64,000 nt of DNA from Hermodice carunculata (GCA_964020975.1 OZ026623.1:91123306-91187305); one strand, 5' to 3'; positions 25,807 through 37,521 are shown, counted from the first letter of the stretch. Notes: generated by a model not told the origin, from the sequence alone. Numbers and translations are program-made.

Positions 25807-27467
25807 TTTGGAATAAAAAGTGTCATAATCCAATTAATTGATGTTTTTGCTTTGACCTTACTTGATGGGTTCAGTTAATTACCGAGATAGCTATCAGCGC
25901 CCGGTCCGATCCTCTTTGCAATACACAAGTGCGTGCATGACCCTCACCGCGGTCGACACTCAGCAACAGCGCTGGAAACATGCTTTCCGGAAGCAAAAAC
26001 ATTCGCACGTGCGCGAGCGGTCTTATTCGAATTGAACGGAAGATAGTTGTGCGTGGTGGAAGATTTGAAATTGCTGACAAATTTACGAAAAATTTTACAC
26101 CAAACACAGTGAGCTGAGCTCTCCTGTTGCAATATTATAACATAAAAAACAAGATTTGTTTTGTAGATTTGTTTTTAGAAATTCATTTGAAATGTAAGTG
26201 TATAAAACTAAGCGCCCAACGGACCTCTTAACGGTAACCAATGTTCGATAGCAAAGATTATTAAAAATCAATATGCCGTTTGTATTTTGGAGTCCGTGTA
26301 GCACATTTTGAAGAAATGAGGATTTTTACTCAGTGTTTTGTGATAGTTGATCACTTCGACCGGATGTGTAGGGAAGTGGCATTTTATCGCTAACGTACAA
26401 GTAACTTTTTGGTACCTATTATCCATCCCTTTGCTATTTAATCATTCCAAATTTAATTCAGTATCCATGTATCATCTCGGATCAAATTATTAATTGATTA
26501 GTATACCAGGTTCTGGGGAGGGAACTGGGACGAAACGTGAAAATTAAATATTATTTCCTGCAAGCTAGCAGCAAACACACACAACGTTCCACTGTCAAAA
26601 AAACCAACATTTTTCTGTCTCTCCATTTGACTGTGTACTCTGTCAAAATAAAGGCAACTAAGCCGAATAATATTCTTGTTCTGAAAATCATCTATTTTTC
26701 TATACACATTTATTTCATTGCTCCAATATTAATGTGTTATGTCGGCATCTAGCGATCACCCGGGGTGATAACAACACAGCTCATGATCGACGTGTTACTG
26801 TGCGGTGACGAATCTCCGTATTTTCCTTGCTTTCCGTCACGAATTTTCACTCCTGCCTTACTCTGTGTCCCAATTTGTTCCATTCAAGTATTTTTGTGAA
26901 GCAACAGTGTAAACAATACGTCCAAGAGCCAATAATTTACACGTGCACGGGTCGTGTTCATAGTCTGAAATTGGGGATATGTTGGGAGCACATGGAATAA
27001 GACGCATTTGATTGGATGGTGCGTGTCACCTAATTAAATTAACCAATGACTGACCTTGAAACTTCCATCGACTGAAAAAGTGAGGTATTTTACGCTTTCT
27101 TCGGAGGGATATCCCAGGAATTCTTTATTTTTAACCAATTAGAGACCTTGTTACACAAAGAGATAAAATCCTGAGCTTTCCAGCACCATAAAACATGGCA
27201 ATCGAAGAGAAATATTGAAGCCGCAAACGGGCAAAGTTACCCAGGGTTTTGCACGAATTTCGGACTTTACAATTCAAACTGCGACATAAACGGATGGGAG
27301 CTAGCTTTTTATCAGTCTGCCAGGGAAATACTCATTTTAAGCGAAAATTGGAAATAGCCAGTCGGAAGTATTGAAGTGTGTCTACGATAAAATCTACACG
27401 CTAGCAGGTAAATAAACAATAGAGGCGAACGGTGAGCTGATGAATATGTTCGAGCGCCCGTGCTTAC
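25807..27467. other. Unassigned
   Basis: It contains a diverged copy (about 26820-26890) of the sequence preceding the poly(A) tract at 18680. Other open frames lack support. Confidence 0.3.
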
Positions 27468-27664
27468 CGGTGCTGAGGGTTTAGCTTTGCTGGCAGCGGA
27501 ACGCGTGTATTCGAGTGGAACTGGAATACGCCACTCGCTTGGCTTGTCAATCACATTATCAGTTAATCCAATTGCCGATTTGGGAAACATCAGTATGTGT
27601 TCAGAAATCGAGTACTGATGTACTTTTATCGATGGGCAATCTGGCATAAAGTCAGGGTTGACCA
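27468..27664 (-). CDS. Candidate exon, minus strand (unknown gene)
   Basis: The minus-strand peptide includes SIKVHQYSISEHILMFPKSA, IGLTDNVIDKPSEWRIPVPL and EYTRSAASKAKPSAP, 65 codons after two carried-over bases. It ends at a strong donor CACCG|GTAAGC. The acceptor is modest (GATGCCTAAG) and a stop sits just inside the putative intron, as expected. The segment reads as a real protein, but the family is not recognised and no partner exon was found. Confidence 0.45.
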
Positions 27665-27764
27665 CTTAGGCATCCAAATTCAGGTGTAATATTGTTTACT
27701 GAGTATATTTTAACTGGCAGGGAAGTTTTAAAGAAAGTAGCGTTCATTTGAAAAGAACCCCCCC

Positions 27765-27846
27765 CAAAAAAAAAAATAATAATAATAAAACAAAAAAAAA
27801 CAAAAACAAAAAAAAAAAAAAAACAAAAAAAAAAAAAACCCCCCAA
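27765..27846. repeat. A/C low-complexity tract
   Basis: C-runs and A-runs with AAT and CAAAAA repeats. The open frame across it (Phe-rich on the minus strand) is an artefact. Confidence 0.95.
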
Positions 27847-28366
27847 AAAGTAACGGCGTGAAATGTTAAACCAAATATTGACCAGTATAAACACGATATG
27901 CTGGGATAAGATTGTGCCGGTGCATGCCACGTGTTTCACCGGTACGGGTTGTTTGCTGCATGCCTTCCTTACCGTCTGTCTTTTCGGCATATCGAATATT
28001 ACATATTCGGATTCTTTAGAGGGAAAAACGTTTTATCTGGTGTTTATTTGAACAAAAATTGACTTGGGCGCTCTGGAGAAATATTAATTAATTTTTTGAC
28101 AAGCTAGTTTGAATAACTTCCACTGTTTTGGCATCATTGTTTCTATACAGTTTGTAAATCCAGGTTACCTGTATGGACCTAATACTGGGCAAAAAATAAA
28201 ATAAACTAGGCAAAATTAATAACCCTCCACTAAAAGCAATTCTTATATAAAAAAAAAACCACACACATATTTTGAATATATTCAATGTTTCTTGTATTCT
28301 GTATACACTTTAGAGTAGATATGTAGAGGAAATTCTGATCAAATGAAGTTACGCTGCATTGCACAG

Positions 28367-28517
28367 TGTCAATAAGCAGACAAAGTCTGAATCACAAGTT
28401 CGCAAGAGTACCTGTAGAGCGCTCAAACAGGCATATGAACTGAGTGCAGAGTCCCATCAGAAGTTATCACAGATGGTGCTTGGTTGCATCAAAAGTTATC
28501 ATAGACTGTACTTAAAG
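28367..28517 (+). CDS. Exon-like segment inside the Tc1 element
   Basis: Acceptor-like GCTGCATTGCACAG and a strong donor TTAAAG|GTAAGG frame an open 151-nt segment (one base plus 50 codons), with peptide parts VNKQTKSESQVRKSTCRALK and QAYELSAESHQKLSQMVLGC. The incoming phase matches the outgoing phase of the candidate exon at 20115-20213. It lies on the strand opposite the transposase. It may be a captured host exon, an exonised transposon segment, or chance. Confidence 0.35.
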
Positions 28518-28593
28518 GTAAGGCATTTTCTGAGTTCAATAGAGCAGAAATTGACTCATCACTGTGTCACATAAAGCACCTTTAAATGTCCAT

Positions 28594-29630
28594 TCAATAG
28601 GATGTGTAGCCACCATGGTTGTCAATGCACTGTTGGCAGCATTTTCGCATGCTGTAGACGAGCTTTCTCACAAGTGCCTGAGGTATACTGTCCCACTCCT
28701 CCAGAAGATAACGCCGTAGATCTGCGAAGTGTGAGTTAGGACCCATCTTCTGGTACACAATTCTTTTCATATGGCTCCACAGGTGCTCAATTGGGTTGAC
28801 ATCAGGTGAGCATACCGGCCATTCCATCACCTCAACACTCTCGCTATCCAGGTAATCACGAACCACAGCTGAAACATGTGGCCTGGCATTGTCGTGCATC
28901 AGCATGGAGTTGTCTCCAATGGCACCCGCATATGGAATAACATGGGGTTCCAGGACATCTGTTATGTACCGTCTGCTTGTCATTGTTCCTTCCATGATGA
29001 TGAGGTCTGTCTTGCCATTAGCAGATATGCCCGCCCACACCATGATGCTGCCCCCTCCGTATGCAACTGTGGGCTGAACACAACAAGCAGCGTGTCTCTC
29101 CCTTCGCCGTCTCCATGCACGAAAACGTCCATCACTTCTGTGGAGGGAAAAGCGACACTCATCAGTGAAGAGAACATTGCTCCATCCTGCATGTGTTGTA
29201 CGCACATGTTCTCTTGTCCACTGCAACCGAGCAACCTTGTGACGTGAGGTAAGAAGCGGCTTTTTCACCATGCTCCGGGACCTTAAGCCAGCAGCATGCA
29301 GTCTGTTTCGAACAGTCTGGGTGGACATGCGTCTTTGGTGAGGACTGGCTCTTTCCAGCTGCATTGAACATCAGGACCTGTGCGGCTCCTACTCCTCAGT
29401 GCTGCATTGACGATGAAACGGTCTTGTTGCCTGGTGGTCAGCTTTGGCCTTCCCGGGCGTGGTAAATCTGCAACATCATTTGTGTTTCGGTATTTTGTCA
29501 ACAACTCATTGATGGATTTGTGGTTCACACCCATTGCCCGTGCGACAGCTCTGCAACTCTCACCGGCTTCAATGCGACCTATGGCTCTTGTCCCGTCCAT
29601 TTTGGATAGCCTTGGCATGGTGATGTTCAC
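28594..29630 (-). pseudogene. Tc1-family transposase (DD34E), one frameshift
   Basis: Cuts and pastes the element at TA sites. The N-terminal part (about 29612-29390) has a paired-like helix-turn-helix (GESCRAVARAMGVNHKSI) and the GRPR-like PRPGRPK. The catalytic part has VLFTDECRF (first Asp), MHDNARPH (second Asp) and SPDVNPIEHLW (Glu), with 34 residues between the second Asp and the Glu. It ends CIDNHGGYTSY. The two halves are in different frames: around 29364-29375 about five extra bases separate GPDVQ from LERASPHQ. Otherwise all catalytic residues are present and the length, about 340 residues, is normal for Tc1. Confidence 0.93.
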
Positions 29631-29992
29631 AGTTTGACCAGTGATGGCGAATCCATAACTGACGGAAAAAAACCCATGCCTTTATACCCATGATTGGCAC
29701 AGTTTCTGGTCACATTACACAGGTATGGTGAGAAAAATCAATGGTCAGGAGGGTCCTAACAGGGACAGGAAAGACCACACATGATCCTTTCTGCGAAGTG
29801 CACTTTTTGACTTTGTGTCACATTCAGCCCATGTGCATTCAAGCATTGGCTCCAATTCTGCTCATCTTTACACATGATGTAATCAAAGGATTATGCTACA
29901 CATACATGTGCGTATCTTTGAATTACCTAAAAAAAAGTATGGGTACACCATTAAATTATTTAAGCGGAGGGTTATTAATTTTGCCTAGTTTA

Positions 29993-30430
29993 AAAGATTA
30001 CTAAAACTTACCATTAATTACCTTAGGATGTTTCATAGACGCAGGTACCTCGATACGAAGATCAAAGATTTTATAGATGTTTAGGTGAAAAGTTTTTACT
30101 ATAAATGTTGTACATAGAACTGATATAGGATAACTAGAAAATTTAGTAAGTCCTGTACACTATACATGATAGGATCTGGCCCAAGCCCAGGCTGCTTTGC
30201 TGTGTATTTAAAGGTTGTCTCAGAGCCACCAAATAAAAATCAACAGCATGGTCTGAGAGTCAGCTAACTGGACAAACTTATCGCCTGCTCAGCTGACCAG
30301 GCCGTTTTTCATTTGGATTGGCAAATAAATGTAGTCTCTGGGTTACTAACTGTAGGCCTAGTATCTTAGCTCTAATCTAGGTGGTAATGTTCGATCCCGA
30401 GTTTGCTGTATCCACATTGTCTTCATTTTT
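29993..30430. other. Unassigned
   Basis: Unique-looking, without recognised features. Confidence 0.3.
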
Positions 30431-30900
30431 ATCTCGCCAGCATAAGCTGTTGGCGAGATTAAACAGTCACTTCCCGGACGTCCGTCCGTCAACAAAAAAA
30501 TTCGGTGTGGCATTATTTCACTGACTACGCTTGGTAGGACTTTCATACTTGGGTAAATGATTGATAGTGATGGCCACTAAAGATTTGTACCATCACTGTC
30601 ATACTTCATGGGTTGCACCATGTTTGAATGAGCGTTGTAAAAAAAAAACTTCGGAATGGCATTATTTCACCAAGTATATTGGGTAGGGCTTTCATACTTG
30701 GGTAAATGATTGATAGTAATGGTTGCTAAAGATTTGTACCATCACTGTCATACTTCATTGGTTAAGTCCGTCCGTTAGTCAACTAAAAACATTGGAGTGG
30801 CATTATTTCACTGAAAACTCTTGGTTGGGCTTTCATATTTGGGTAAATGATTTATAGTGATGGTCACTACAGAGTCGCACCATCATTGTTTCTCCTTTTT
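30431..30900. mobile_element. Hairpin-headed CCGTCC repeat element, family 2
   Basis: After a T-run, ATCTCGCCA (30431-30439) pairs with TGGCGAGAT (30451-30459). CCGGACGTCCGTCCGTCAAC follows. Three tandem units carrying GGCATTATTTCAC start near 30509, 30658 and 30799 (149- and 141-bp spacing). A second CCGTCCGTTAGTCAAC precedes the third unit. It is non-coding and has the same architecture as the families at 6136 and 32938. Confidence 0.75.
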
Positions 30901-30999
30901 TTTTTTATTTTGTAGGACCAAGATTTCAGTGGGTGGGCCAAAACTTGGACGAAGGAAAATTGGTGAAAATTGTAACGCCAAAGAATACACAAAATAGGG

Positions 31000-31449
31000 C
31001 AAAATGGGCACATCGTAATTTCAATCTCTGGAGGGAGTGGAAGCGCAAAAGCACTGGGAAACATGCACCTGAAATTCAAAACCTGTAATTTCTCTATCAA
31101 ATATCATGGAGCTCTAGTATGGAACAGCATTCCAAACAACATCAGATGTTCACCTTCTCTTTATGTATTAAAATCAAAACTTAAGGGTTACTTAATTTCT
31201 TGCATGTCTTAGATTTGTTATGCTTGAGTGGTAAACTGTCTTATAGTTATGTTTAGTGTTACTATCAAGCCATATTTTATTTAATTATTCTCTGCCAGAA
31301 ACCTATTATTAAACAGTTATGTAATGCATTTTGTAACAGGAGATTATATAAGCCCACTTGGGTTTCTATCTCCTATGTGGCTGTTGTAAATATTTGATGT
31401 ACTTTTCGTCATAATAAACTTCAAAACTTCAAACTTCAAACCTCAAAAC
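31000..31449 (+). mobile_element. 5'-truncated LINE, C-terminus and 3' tail
   Basis: The plus-strand frame ending at about 31210 includes SIKYHGALVWNSIPNNIRCS and PSLYVLKSKLKGYLI, a typical C-terminus of Jockey/CR1/L2-type LINE reverse transcriptases. The 3' untranslated region contains GGTTTCTATCTCC and ends CATAATAAACTTCAAAACTT in a short AACTTCA tandem tail (31415-31443). The recombinase relic at 31450 begins immediately after. Most of the element is missing, as is usual after incomplete reverse transcription. Confidence 0.75.
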
Positions 31450-31848
31450 ATGAATGAAGCTGATTTCAATAGGTATTTACCGATTTATATGGTAGAAACA
31501 CTGAAAGAACACGGGACGCGTTACCCACCAAAGTCCCTCTTTGAGTTAGTGACCAGTCTGCAAAAGTATCTACAGCTTCAAGGCAAATAATTGAAAGTTC
31601 TTTCAGATGAAAAATATGTTCAAATTAAACTGGCCGTAGTACATGCTGTGCAAACCTCTGCAGAAGACGGGGGAGGAATGGAAGTGAAGACTGCTCAACC
31701 AATTACATATGAACAGGAAAATATACTGTGGGAACTCGGCATTTTAGGTGACCATACCCCTCTTTTACTTCTGCGAGCTACGTTTTATGTTATCAGTACT
31801 AACTTTGGACATCGAGGCGGGGATGAACATATATCACTGGCTCTTTGA
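31450..31848 (+). pseudogene. Crypton-like tyrosine recombinase (DUF3504 type), N-terminal part
   Basis: The frame opens at ATG 31450 and contains NRYLPIYMVETLKEHGTRYP, then after one in-frame TAA (31588) KTAQPITYEQENILWELG, ILGDHTPLLLLRATF and NFGHRGGDEH. The order and motifs (PPxxL, QPIT..E...LW..G.LGDH, RGGDEH with the likely first catalytic Arg) match the DUF3504/KIAA1958-like recombinase domains derived from Crypton transposons, which integrate DNA through a tyrosine nucleophile. The C-terminal half with the HxxR and Tyr motifs is absent. A host-gene copy cannot be excluded, but truncation and the stop favour a relic. Confidence 0.7.
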
Positions 31849-32513
31849 TTAAATTGTAACAGGTTGGTAAGGACATTAAACTTTCATAAACTTTGGTTCG
31901 TTTATTATAATAGGTATATAAAACTACTTTCAGTATGCACATCGTGTTCTTCATTTTACGGGTATTCTCAATTTTTTGCATGTATTTGTTTCAGACCCAG
32001 AAAAGGCGGGCTGTTTACATCCTGTCATGCATGCTGATCTCAAACCAAGGGGAGGCCAACAGCTGACTTGTTAGATATTGACCTGCCTTTCTTTGTTTCA
32101 CTGGTCAATATTGTTGGATATTGACCTCCTTGCAAACAAAACAGTGTACGTTAATCAACGATATTATTGAGTTAAACCAATAGTGTAACAAACTGCATTA
32201 CCGAAGATATCAACTATTTGACTGAAATTATCAATCATGGTGTGTGAAATGGTTCAGATACATAAACCTCATCACCTACCTTTACGCAATTAAAATGACG
32301 TGTATATGTCAGCTGTCAGTGTCAATATGAATTTGCATTAGTGCTTTAAAAGTATCGTCACGAGACTTTGCACTGTGTGTTTGTTTAATGTTTGGCTATA
32401 GCCCAAGGATGGAAGGTGCGCCGCTTGAGTACAAGTAAGCAACAAGCTTATTAATGAATACCTGATGACATGGGGATAGGTCTATAACATATGTTTTCAC
32501 TTTAGGATTGAAC

Positions 32514-32516
<3 letters not shown>
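31849..32516. other. Unassigned
   Basis: A short TTGGATATTGACCT word is repeated near 32072-32130. Nothing else is recognised. Confidence 0.3.

Positions 32517-32578
<62 letters not shown>
32517..32578. repeat. (CA)n microsatellite
   Basis: About 30 perfect CA units. Confidence 0.98.
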
Positions 32579-32582
<4 letters not shown>

Positions 32583-32937
32583 TGCATATCACTTGACACT
32601 AAATGGCGGAACAGTTGGCAAATGAACAAGTAATACCTAGCAGGACTCATACAAAAATCTTAACAAATACATGTCCGTTTATCCTGTTAGCACATGGAAC
32701 ACAAAGATGTTTCTATTTTTAAAAGGCTTCTTGGTGCGGCTTGAAGGGACAACAATGAACCCTGCATGACAGTTTGTACCTCAGCTGACTACATAAAGTG
32801 GGACTTTGTGTCAGGGTGTGATTGGTGGCGTGCGGGTGTGAGTGGAGGTTTTGGGTGCGACTAGGGGTTAATCATACTAAATGTTCATTTGTTTAAGATA
32901 TTTCTTCCTTCAGATCTTAAGCGGTCGTCCTTTTTTC

Positions 32938-34183
32938 AGCTCAGCTGACTGTCAGTCAGCTGAGCTTATAGGATGGTCCTTTGTCCGTCCACAATTCACA
33001 TTTTCGACTTCTTCTCCAAAACTGTCTGCTAGATTCACTTCAAACTTGGTTGGAATGTACCTCGGGTGGGTCTTTACAAGGTTTGTACAAATGGTCATGC
33101 TCCAGTGATTTTTGGATTTTTTATGACTTTATTTGTTCTTTTTTGCGGCAAATCTTAAAAAAATCTCTGAAACCGCTCACCCAACTGCTTTGATATCACA
33201 TAGATCTCATAGGGACTCCTAGCTCTAAATTTGTTCACCAGCTGGCGCTGCAATTTTGTTTTGTTTTGTTTTTGTTTTTGCTAAATTTTTATGATTTATG
33301 TGTGTTTTTGTGCTATTTTCGACTTCTCCTCTGGAACCGTCACTCAGATTAAGCTGAAACTTGGTGGACATGTTCCTTGTCGAGGGGTCAAACAAAGTTG
33401 TGCACTAGGTGGCACTGCTTTGTACTCCTGATTTTTAACGACTTTTTCGATTCGGGTACCTGTCAGCCAATGCAGCTTTCCTATTGATTACAATGTAAGT
33501 CAATGGGCATTCCAATGCTAATTAACATTTTTGACTTCTTCTCCAAAACTGTCATCGAGATTGACTTCAAACTTGGTGGCAATGTACCTTCGGTGGTTTT
33601 CTACTAGGTTTGTTCAAATGGTCACGCTCTAGTGAATTTTGGATTTTTAATATTTTTTTTGGGGGGGGGGGTGTTCCTTTTTTTGGACAAATCTTACAAA
33701 ATCTTCTACTTCACAACCGTTCACCCAATTGCTTTGATATTACATAACAATACTCCTTTGGACTCCTTGTTCTTAATTTGATCACCAGGTGGTGCTGCAA
33801 TTTAAAAAAAAAATGTGATTTGTGTGTGTTTTTGTTACTTGTCACTTCCACAGAACCATCTCTCAGATGAAGTTGAAACTTTATGGATATGTCCCTTGTA
33901 AAAGGGACAAGCAAAGATGTTCACCACGAAACACTGCTGTGGATTTCTGATTTTTAACGATTATTTTCAATTCGGGTACTTATCGGTAAATGCACCTTTT
34001 CTATTGCTTATTATGCAAGTCAATGGGCACTCTAATGGTAATTCACATTTTCGACTTTTCTGAAGAAACTGTCTGTCTGATTCCCTTCAAGCTTGTTGGC
34101 AATATGCTTTTGGTTGGTTTCTACCAAGTTTGTTCAAATGATCACGCTCCAATGATTTTTTTTTTGATATTTTGTGTTTTTTT
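32938..34183. mobile_element. Hairpin-headed CCGTCC repeat element, family 3
   Basis: A perfect 13-bp hairpin (AGCTCAGCTGACT at 32938-32950 with AGTCAGCTGAGCT at 32954-32966) follows a T-run and precedes TTTGTCCGTCCACAATTCAC. Units of about 520-530 bp start near 32995, 33522 and 34042, each with CACATTTTCGACTTCTTCTC, CTTCAAACTTGGTGGCAATG and CAAATGGTCACGCTCCAGTG. A second hairpin of the same family begins at 34184. It is non-coding; a diverged relative spans 41290-42690. Confidence 0.8.
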
Positions 34184-34260
34184 AGCTCAGCTGACTTGTC
34201 AGTCAGCTGAGCTTATCTTATGGTCATCCGTCCGTCTTTGGAAATTCCTTGCTGTCATTG
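34184..34260. repeat. Second family-3 hairpin head (truncated copy)
   Basis: AGCTCAGCTGACT (34184-34196) pairs with 34201-34213 over a 4-base loop, after a T-run, and is followed by CATCCGTCCGTC. The downstream sequence no longer matches the family, so this is a truncated head placed directly behind the preceding copy in the same orientation. Confidence 0.8.
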
Positions 34261-36195
34261 TTGGGTTTGATAATTATGAATATGGGGCATGTTTTTTTAC
34301 GATATAAGATATGGCCGCGATTCACTTTGATATACAAATCGAATATACTTTTGTGCGACAGTCCGGCATATTTAAAATGGCACTCACCACGTGTGGGCTC
34401 AAGGTCTATCTTGTTGCATTTGTATTTGTACCTCACGATGATAACTGCTTCAGGCACAACCGAGCGGGCAGATTCAAGTTAAGATAGTAAGTCATGTTTT
34501 AAAAGTACTGTAGGGACAGTTTGCGACGGTAACTCAGAGAACGGACGCCTAGAACCAAGCGGAATATTTCGATAACGATCACCAAACAACCGAGGCTATG
34601 CCCATGCTGTTCCACTGAAGAACTGTGGCTATGCCTTATTGAAATTTGTGTTGTTATGCGGCCACTTTCTCGATAAAATCTGTCATCCAGGGTCGATGAT
34701 TCGTTTTTTAGGGAAGGACAGCTTGAAACTTTTATTTTATGTTTCATAAGAATTATTTAGCGTCAGGACTCGGGCTTTTTCAATGGGTTGTTTGGGTTAT
34801 CGGAACTACACACATACATCTTTTTATTTGTCTTAGGTAATTTGCACATTTGTCGAAGCATGTTTGAAATGGATATTCATTCCCTTTGACACATTACCTC
34901 CTTTGACGTAAGTTAAATTAGTTACCTGGGGCAGCCGGAACGCTTGTACATAATGATATAAGATTTTCCATTGAGGTATTACAGGGTCTATGCCTCTTCT
35001 CGAGACTGCAGTTACAGTGACAGCTTCGATCAGAATAAGCCTGGGGTCAACCTTCTAACATACGAAACGTATTGACAGCCTCCAAATATAACTGCATGGT
35101 CATTCACATGACAACATAATGTTCTGCGGTGGCCACGCCACATACTGGTAATGCAAATTAATTAATGCAGGGTACACGGCATCCTTTTTTTAACATAAAG
35201 GAGGCATATCCACAAAGTAGATGAGACCAATATACATAATAAATCATAGTTTTCAAGTGGTTTAATCATGCTTTCAACAAACAAAATGCAAAAGCAATAA
35301 AAAAACAGAACACCCCCAGAACCAAAAAAAGACCAAAAAAAAAATCCTAAGAACAAAATAACATAAATAAAAAAAAAAACACCGAAAAACATGACAAAAT
35401 AAAACCTTATCATTCTGCATATCTTGAGCACAATATATTGTATATAAGTGTCCGAAAAGTTGCATATATATGCGAGTCTCAAAACACATAATTCTCAGAT
35501 AACTTATTTTTAAATTTGCACATCAAATGCAATACAATACAATAAATGATAATAAAAATGTTGATTATAATAATGATGATCATAAGAATACTTTATTTAC
35601 AATCCTGTATAACAAAGAAAAAGGAATACATCTATATGTCTGACGGACAGCATGAAGTTAATAAGAAAAGTAAAGCTGTGAAACCAGTGGGTTTTATTTT
35701 ACTTTATTTTTCATTTTATTATTTTTTTCGGGGGGGGGGGCGTAAAGAGTTCCTTACGCCGCCAACCCTTGCAGCAGTTGACCAAAAATTATTGCTAAAC
35801 GCGGCTTTTTATGGAAAAGGGCTCTCTATTACAAGCATGCAACCTTCAATTTAACAACGAAGCCATTAAAATAGTACCCACTGGCAAGTCAGATATAATT
35901 AGTTACGTCAAGAAACCGGTCAGCAAAATACGGGGCGCGTATCCGTACTATTATTGTTGCGTATACGCCATGCACTATAATTTTGTTTATGTTGATTTTT
36001 TCTTACACTAAAATTTCTAGCTGACACGAAACATTGAAATCAATGATTGGTCGATACAATCTTAAAGAAACGTAAATTATAATTGGCGTTTTTAATTCAT
36101 CTTTTAATTCATTAGTCCTTTCGTATCGCAATACTCAACAAACAAAAACGGATCCACTGTCCAAATTGTTACGCATGATGAATATGTACGGCTGA
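34261..36195. other. Unassigned
   Basis: It contains G- and A-rich low-complexity tracts (35310-35395, 35725-35742). No exon with two good splice sites was found. Confidence 0.3.
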
Positions 36196-36199
36196 TTAA

Positions 36200-36578
36200 A
36201 GCTAGGTTTCCATGTGCGCGTATTGCGCATTGCGTACAATGTATTGCGTAGTTGGGGTGCGTATTGCGTACTGCGTATACCATTTTCCATATATCCGCAA
36301 ACCAGGCGTATACTGTGCGTATACAATGTTTACTTTGGTAGGTTTTGCTTCTGGTATGCGGAGTCCCCTCCATGTGGTGGGAAAACCCCCAAACATAGTG
36401 TGTATGTTACGCGCGTCTACCCTGCGTGATGCATGCACATCGCTACACAGAGCGATTGAAACGCATAGGCAACAGGCAGTACGCATCACACACTACGCTT
36501 ACATGGAAATGGGGCAGTTAATTTAAGTCAATCAATTATTACGAACACGTACGCAATACGCGCACATGGAAACCCAGC
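36200..36578. mobile_element. TTAA-flanked MITE (piggyBac-like)
   Basis: Ends AGCTAGGTTTCCATGTGCGC and, complemented, GCTGGGTTTCCATGTGCGCG form inverted repeats of about 30 bp. TTAA lies on each side (36196-36199 and 36579-36582), the target duplication used by piggyBac transposases. The 379-bp interior is rich in GCGTATTGCGTA words and has no transposase. Confidence 0.8.
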
Positions 36579-36582
36579 TTAA

Positions 36583-36625
36583 GCTGGGTTTCCATTAAGC
36601 TGGGTTTCCATGTTCGCAATACAGT
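36583..36625. mobile_element. Stacked partial ends of the same MITE
   Basis: Right after the TTAA there is GCTGGGTTTCCA, then another TTAA (36595-36598), then GCTGGGTTTCCATGTTCGCA. These are two further copies of the MITE terminus, each starting at a TTAA, in the same orientation. Confidence 0.8.
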
Positions 36626-36960
36626 ATTTGAGAGGCTAATTTGATAAGTAGTACCATAGAAGTTCACATATTAACATGGTTAACAGTCGCAATTCGACAA
36701 AACGTCTCCGCTCCGAATTTCTCGTCACATTATATCACCATTTTTTTCTTGGAATATTCAAGACTCATAGGTCAGTCTTCTTTCTTTCTTGATTGATTGC
36801 TTGTTTGCTTGCTTGCTTGCATTAAAAGATTGAGAGCAACAGCAACCATGGCAGTGTTAATATAAATTTTCTTCAAAGTGTACAGAGAAATCCTTTAACT
36901 ATGTCGAAAGGAACCTTCAGATTTAACTAGGTTTCACACCTTATCCCTAGGTAAACAACA

Positions 36961-37015
36961 ACGAAACATATTGTTTTGATCAGAGGAAACCTCTGATCAA
37001 AACTATATGTTTCGT
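36961..37015. repeat. Short-loop hairpin, 26-bp arms
   Basis: ACGAAACATATTGTTTTGAT plus CAGAGG faces its complement with one mismatch across a 3-base loop (36987-36989). No target duplication was identified. Confidence 0.85.
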
Positions 37016-37300
37016 CTCTCACCAATAAACATCTCAAACTTTTGTTTATGAGAACGAAACAAATGCAACATACTTAGAGCGATCCTACCACATAGCGGAA
37101 TTTGTACACGTGTGACCGGCTACCAGTAAATATGACGTATTTTGGCTCCATTCATAAGGGAAACTTAAAGTCCCTAAAAAACCAATTCTCTCGGGTGCAC
37201 CTCTTTTCCTTTTTCCAATCCTTCAGACGTATGATGGCTTTACAAGACAATAGTTTTTACAAGACTAGAGTTTAAACAAAAGCTTTGCACAACGTATTGT

Positions 37301-37376
37301 ATTTGTGTCTTTTTGTCCAAAACCACTTCCTAGTAGTCATTACCCTATTCCGCAGTCCGAACTCTTTACTCTCCAC
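37301..37376 (+). repeat. Dispersed repeat B, copy 2
   Basis: Matches 22716-22797, sharing CACTTCCTAGTAGTCATTAC and CGCAGTCCGAACTCTTTACT. Confidence 0.8.
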
Positions 37377-37483
37377 CTGTCCCTGTCTAACTTATATACA
37401 TAGAAGTTCTATTGTCCATATTGCACACGTTCCTCTGTAAAATTTTGACATAAGCTGTATTAGCCCAAATAAATTAAAGGGTC

Positions 37484-37521
37484 TGCAGCGGGTAACTACT
37501 CAACATGTTTCGGAGCCTTTT
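37484..37521 (+). repeat. Short dispersed repeat C, copy 1
   Basis: CAGCGGGTAACTACTCAACA followed by TGTTTCGGAGCCTTTTAC recurs at 38660-38698, directly before the ACGCGT element. Confidence 0.85.

Larger units (their letters stand above)
28204..29990 (-). mobile_element. Tc1-type DNA transposon, both inverted repeats present
   Basis: The left end (AACTAGGCAAAATTAATAAC...) and the complemented right end are identical for 25 bp and similar for about 10 more. TA flanks each side (28202-28203 and 29991-29992), the usual Tc1/mariner target duplication. Length is 1787 bp. The minus strand carries a DD34E transposase. The plus strand contains an exon-like segment at 28367-28517, between the left inverted repeat and the transposase stop. 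Intact ends and one small insertion in the gene suggest a fairly young copy. Confidence 0.92.

Noticed and set aside
28876-29247. Plus-strand frames across the Tc1 region
   Set aside because: Antisense shadows of the transposase.
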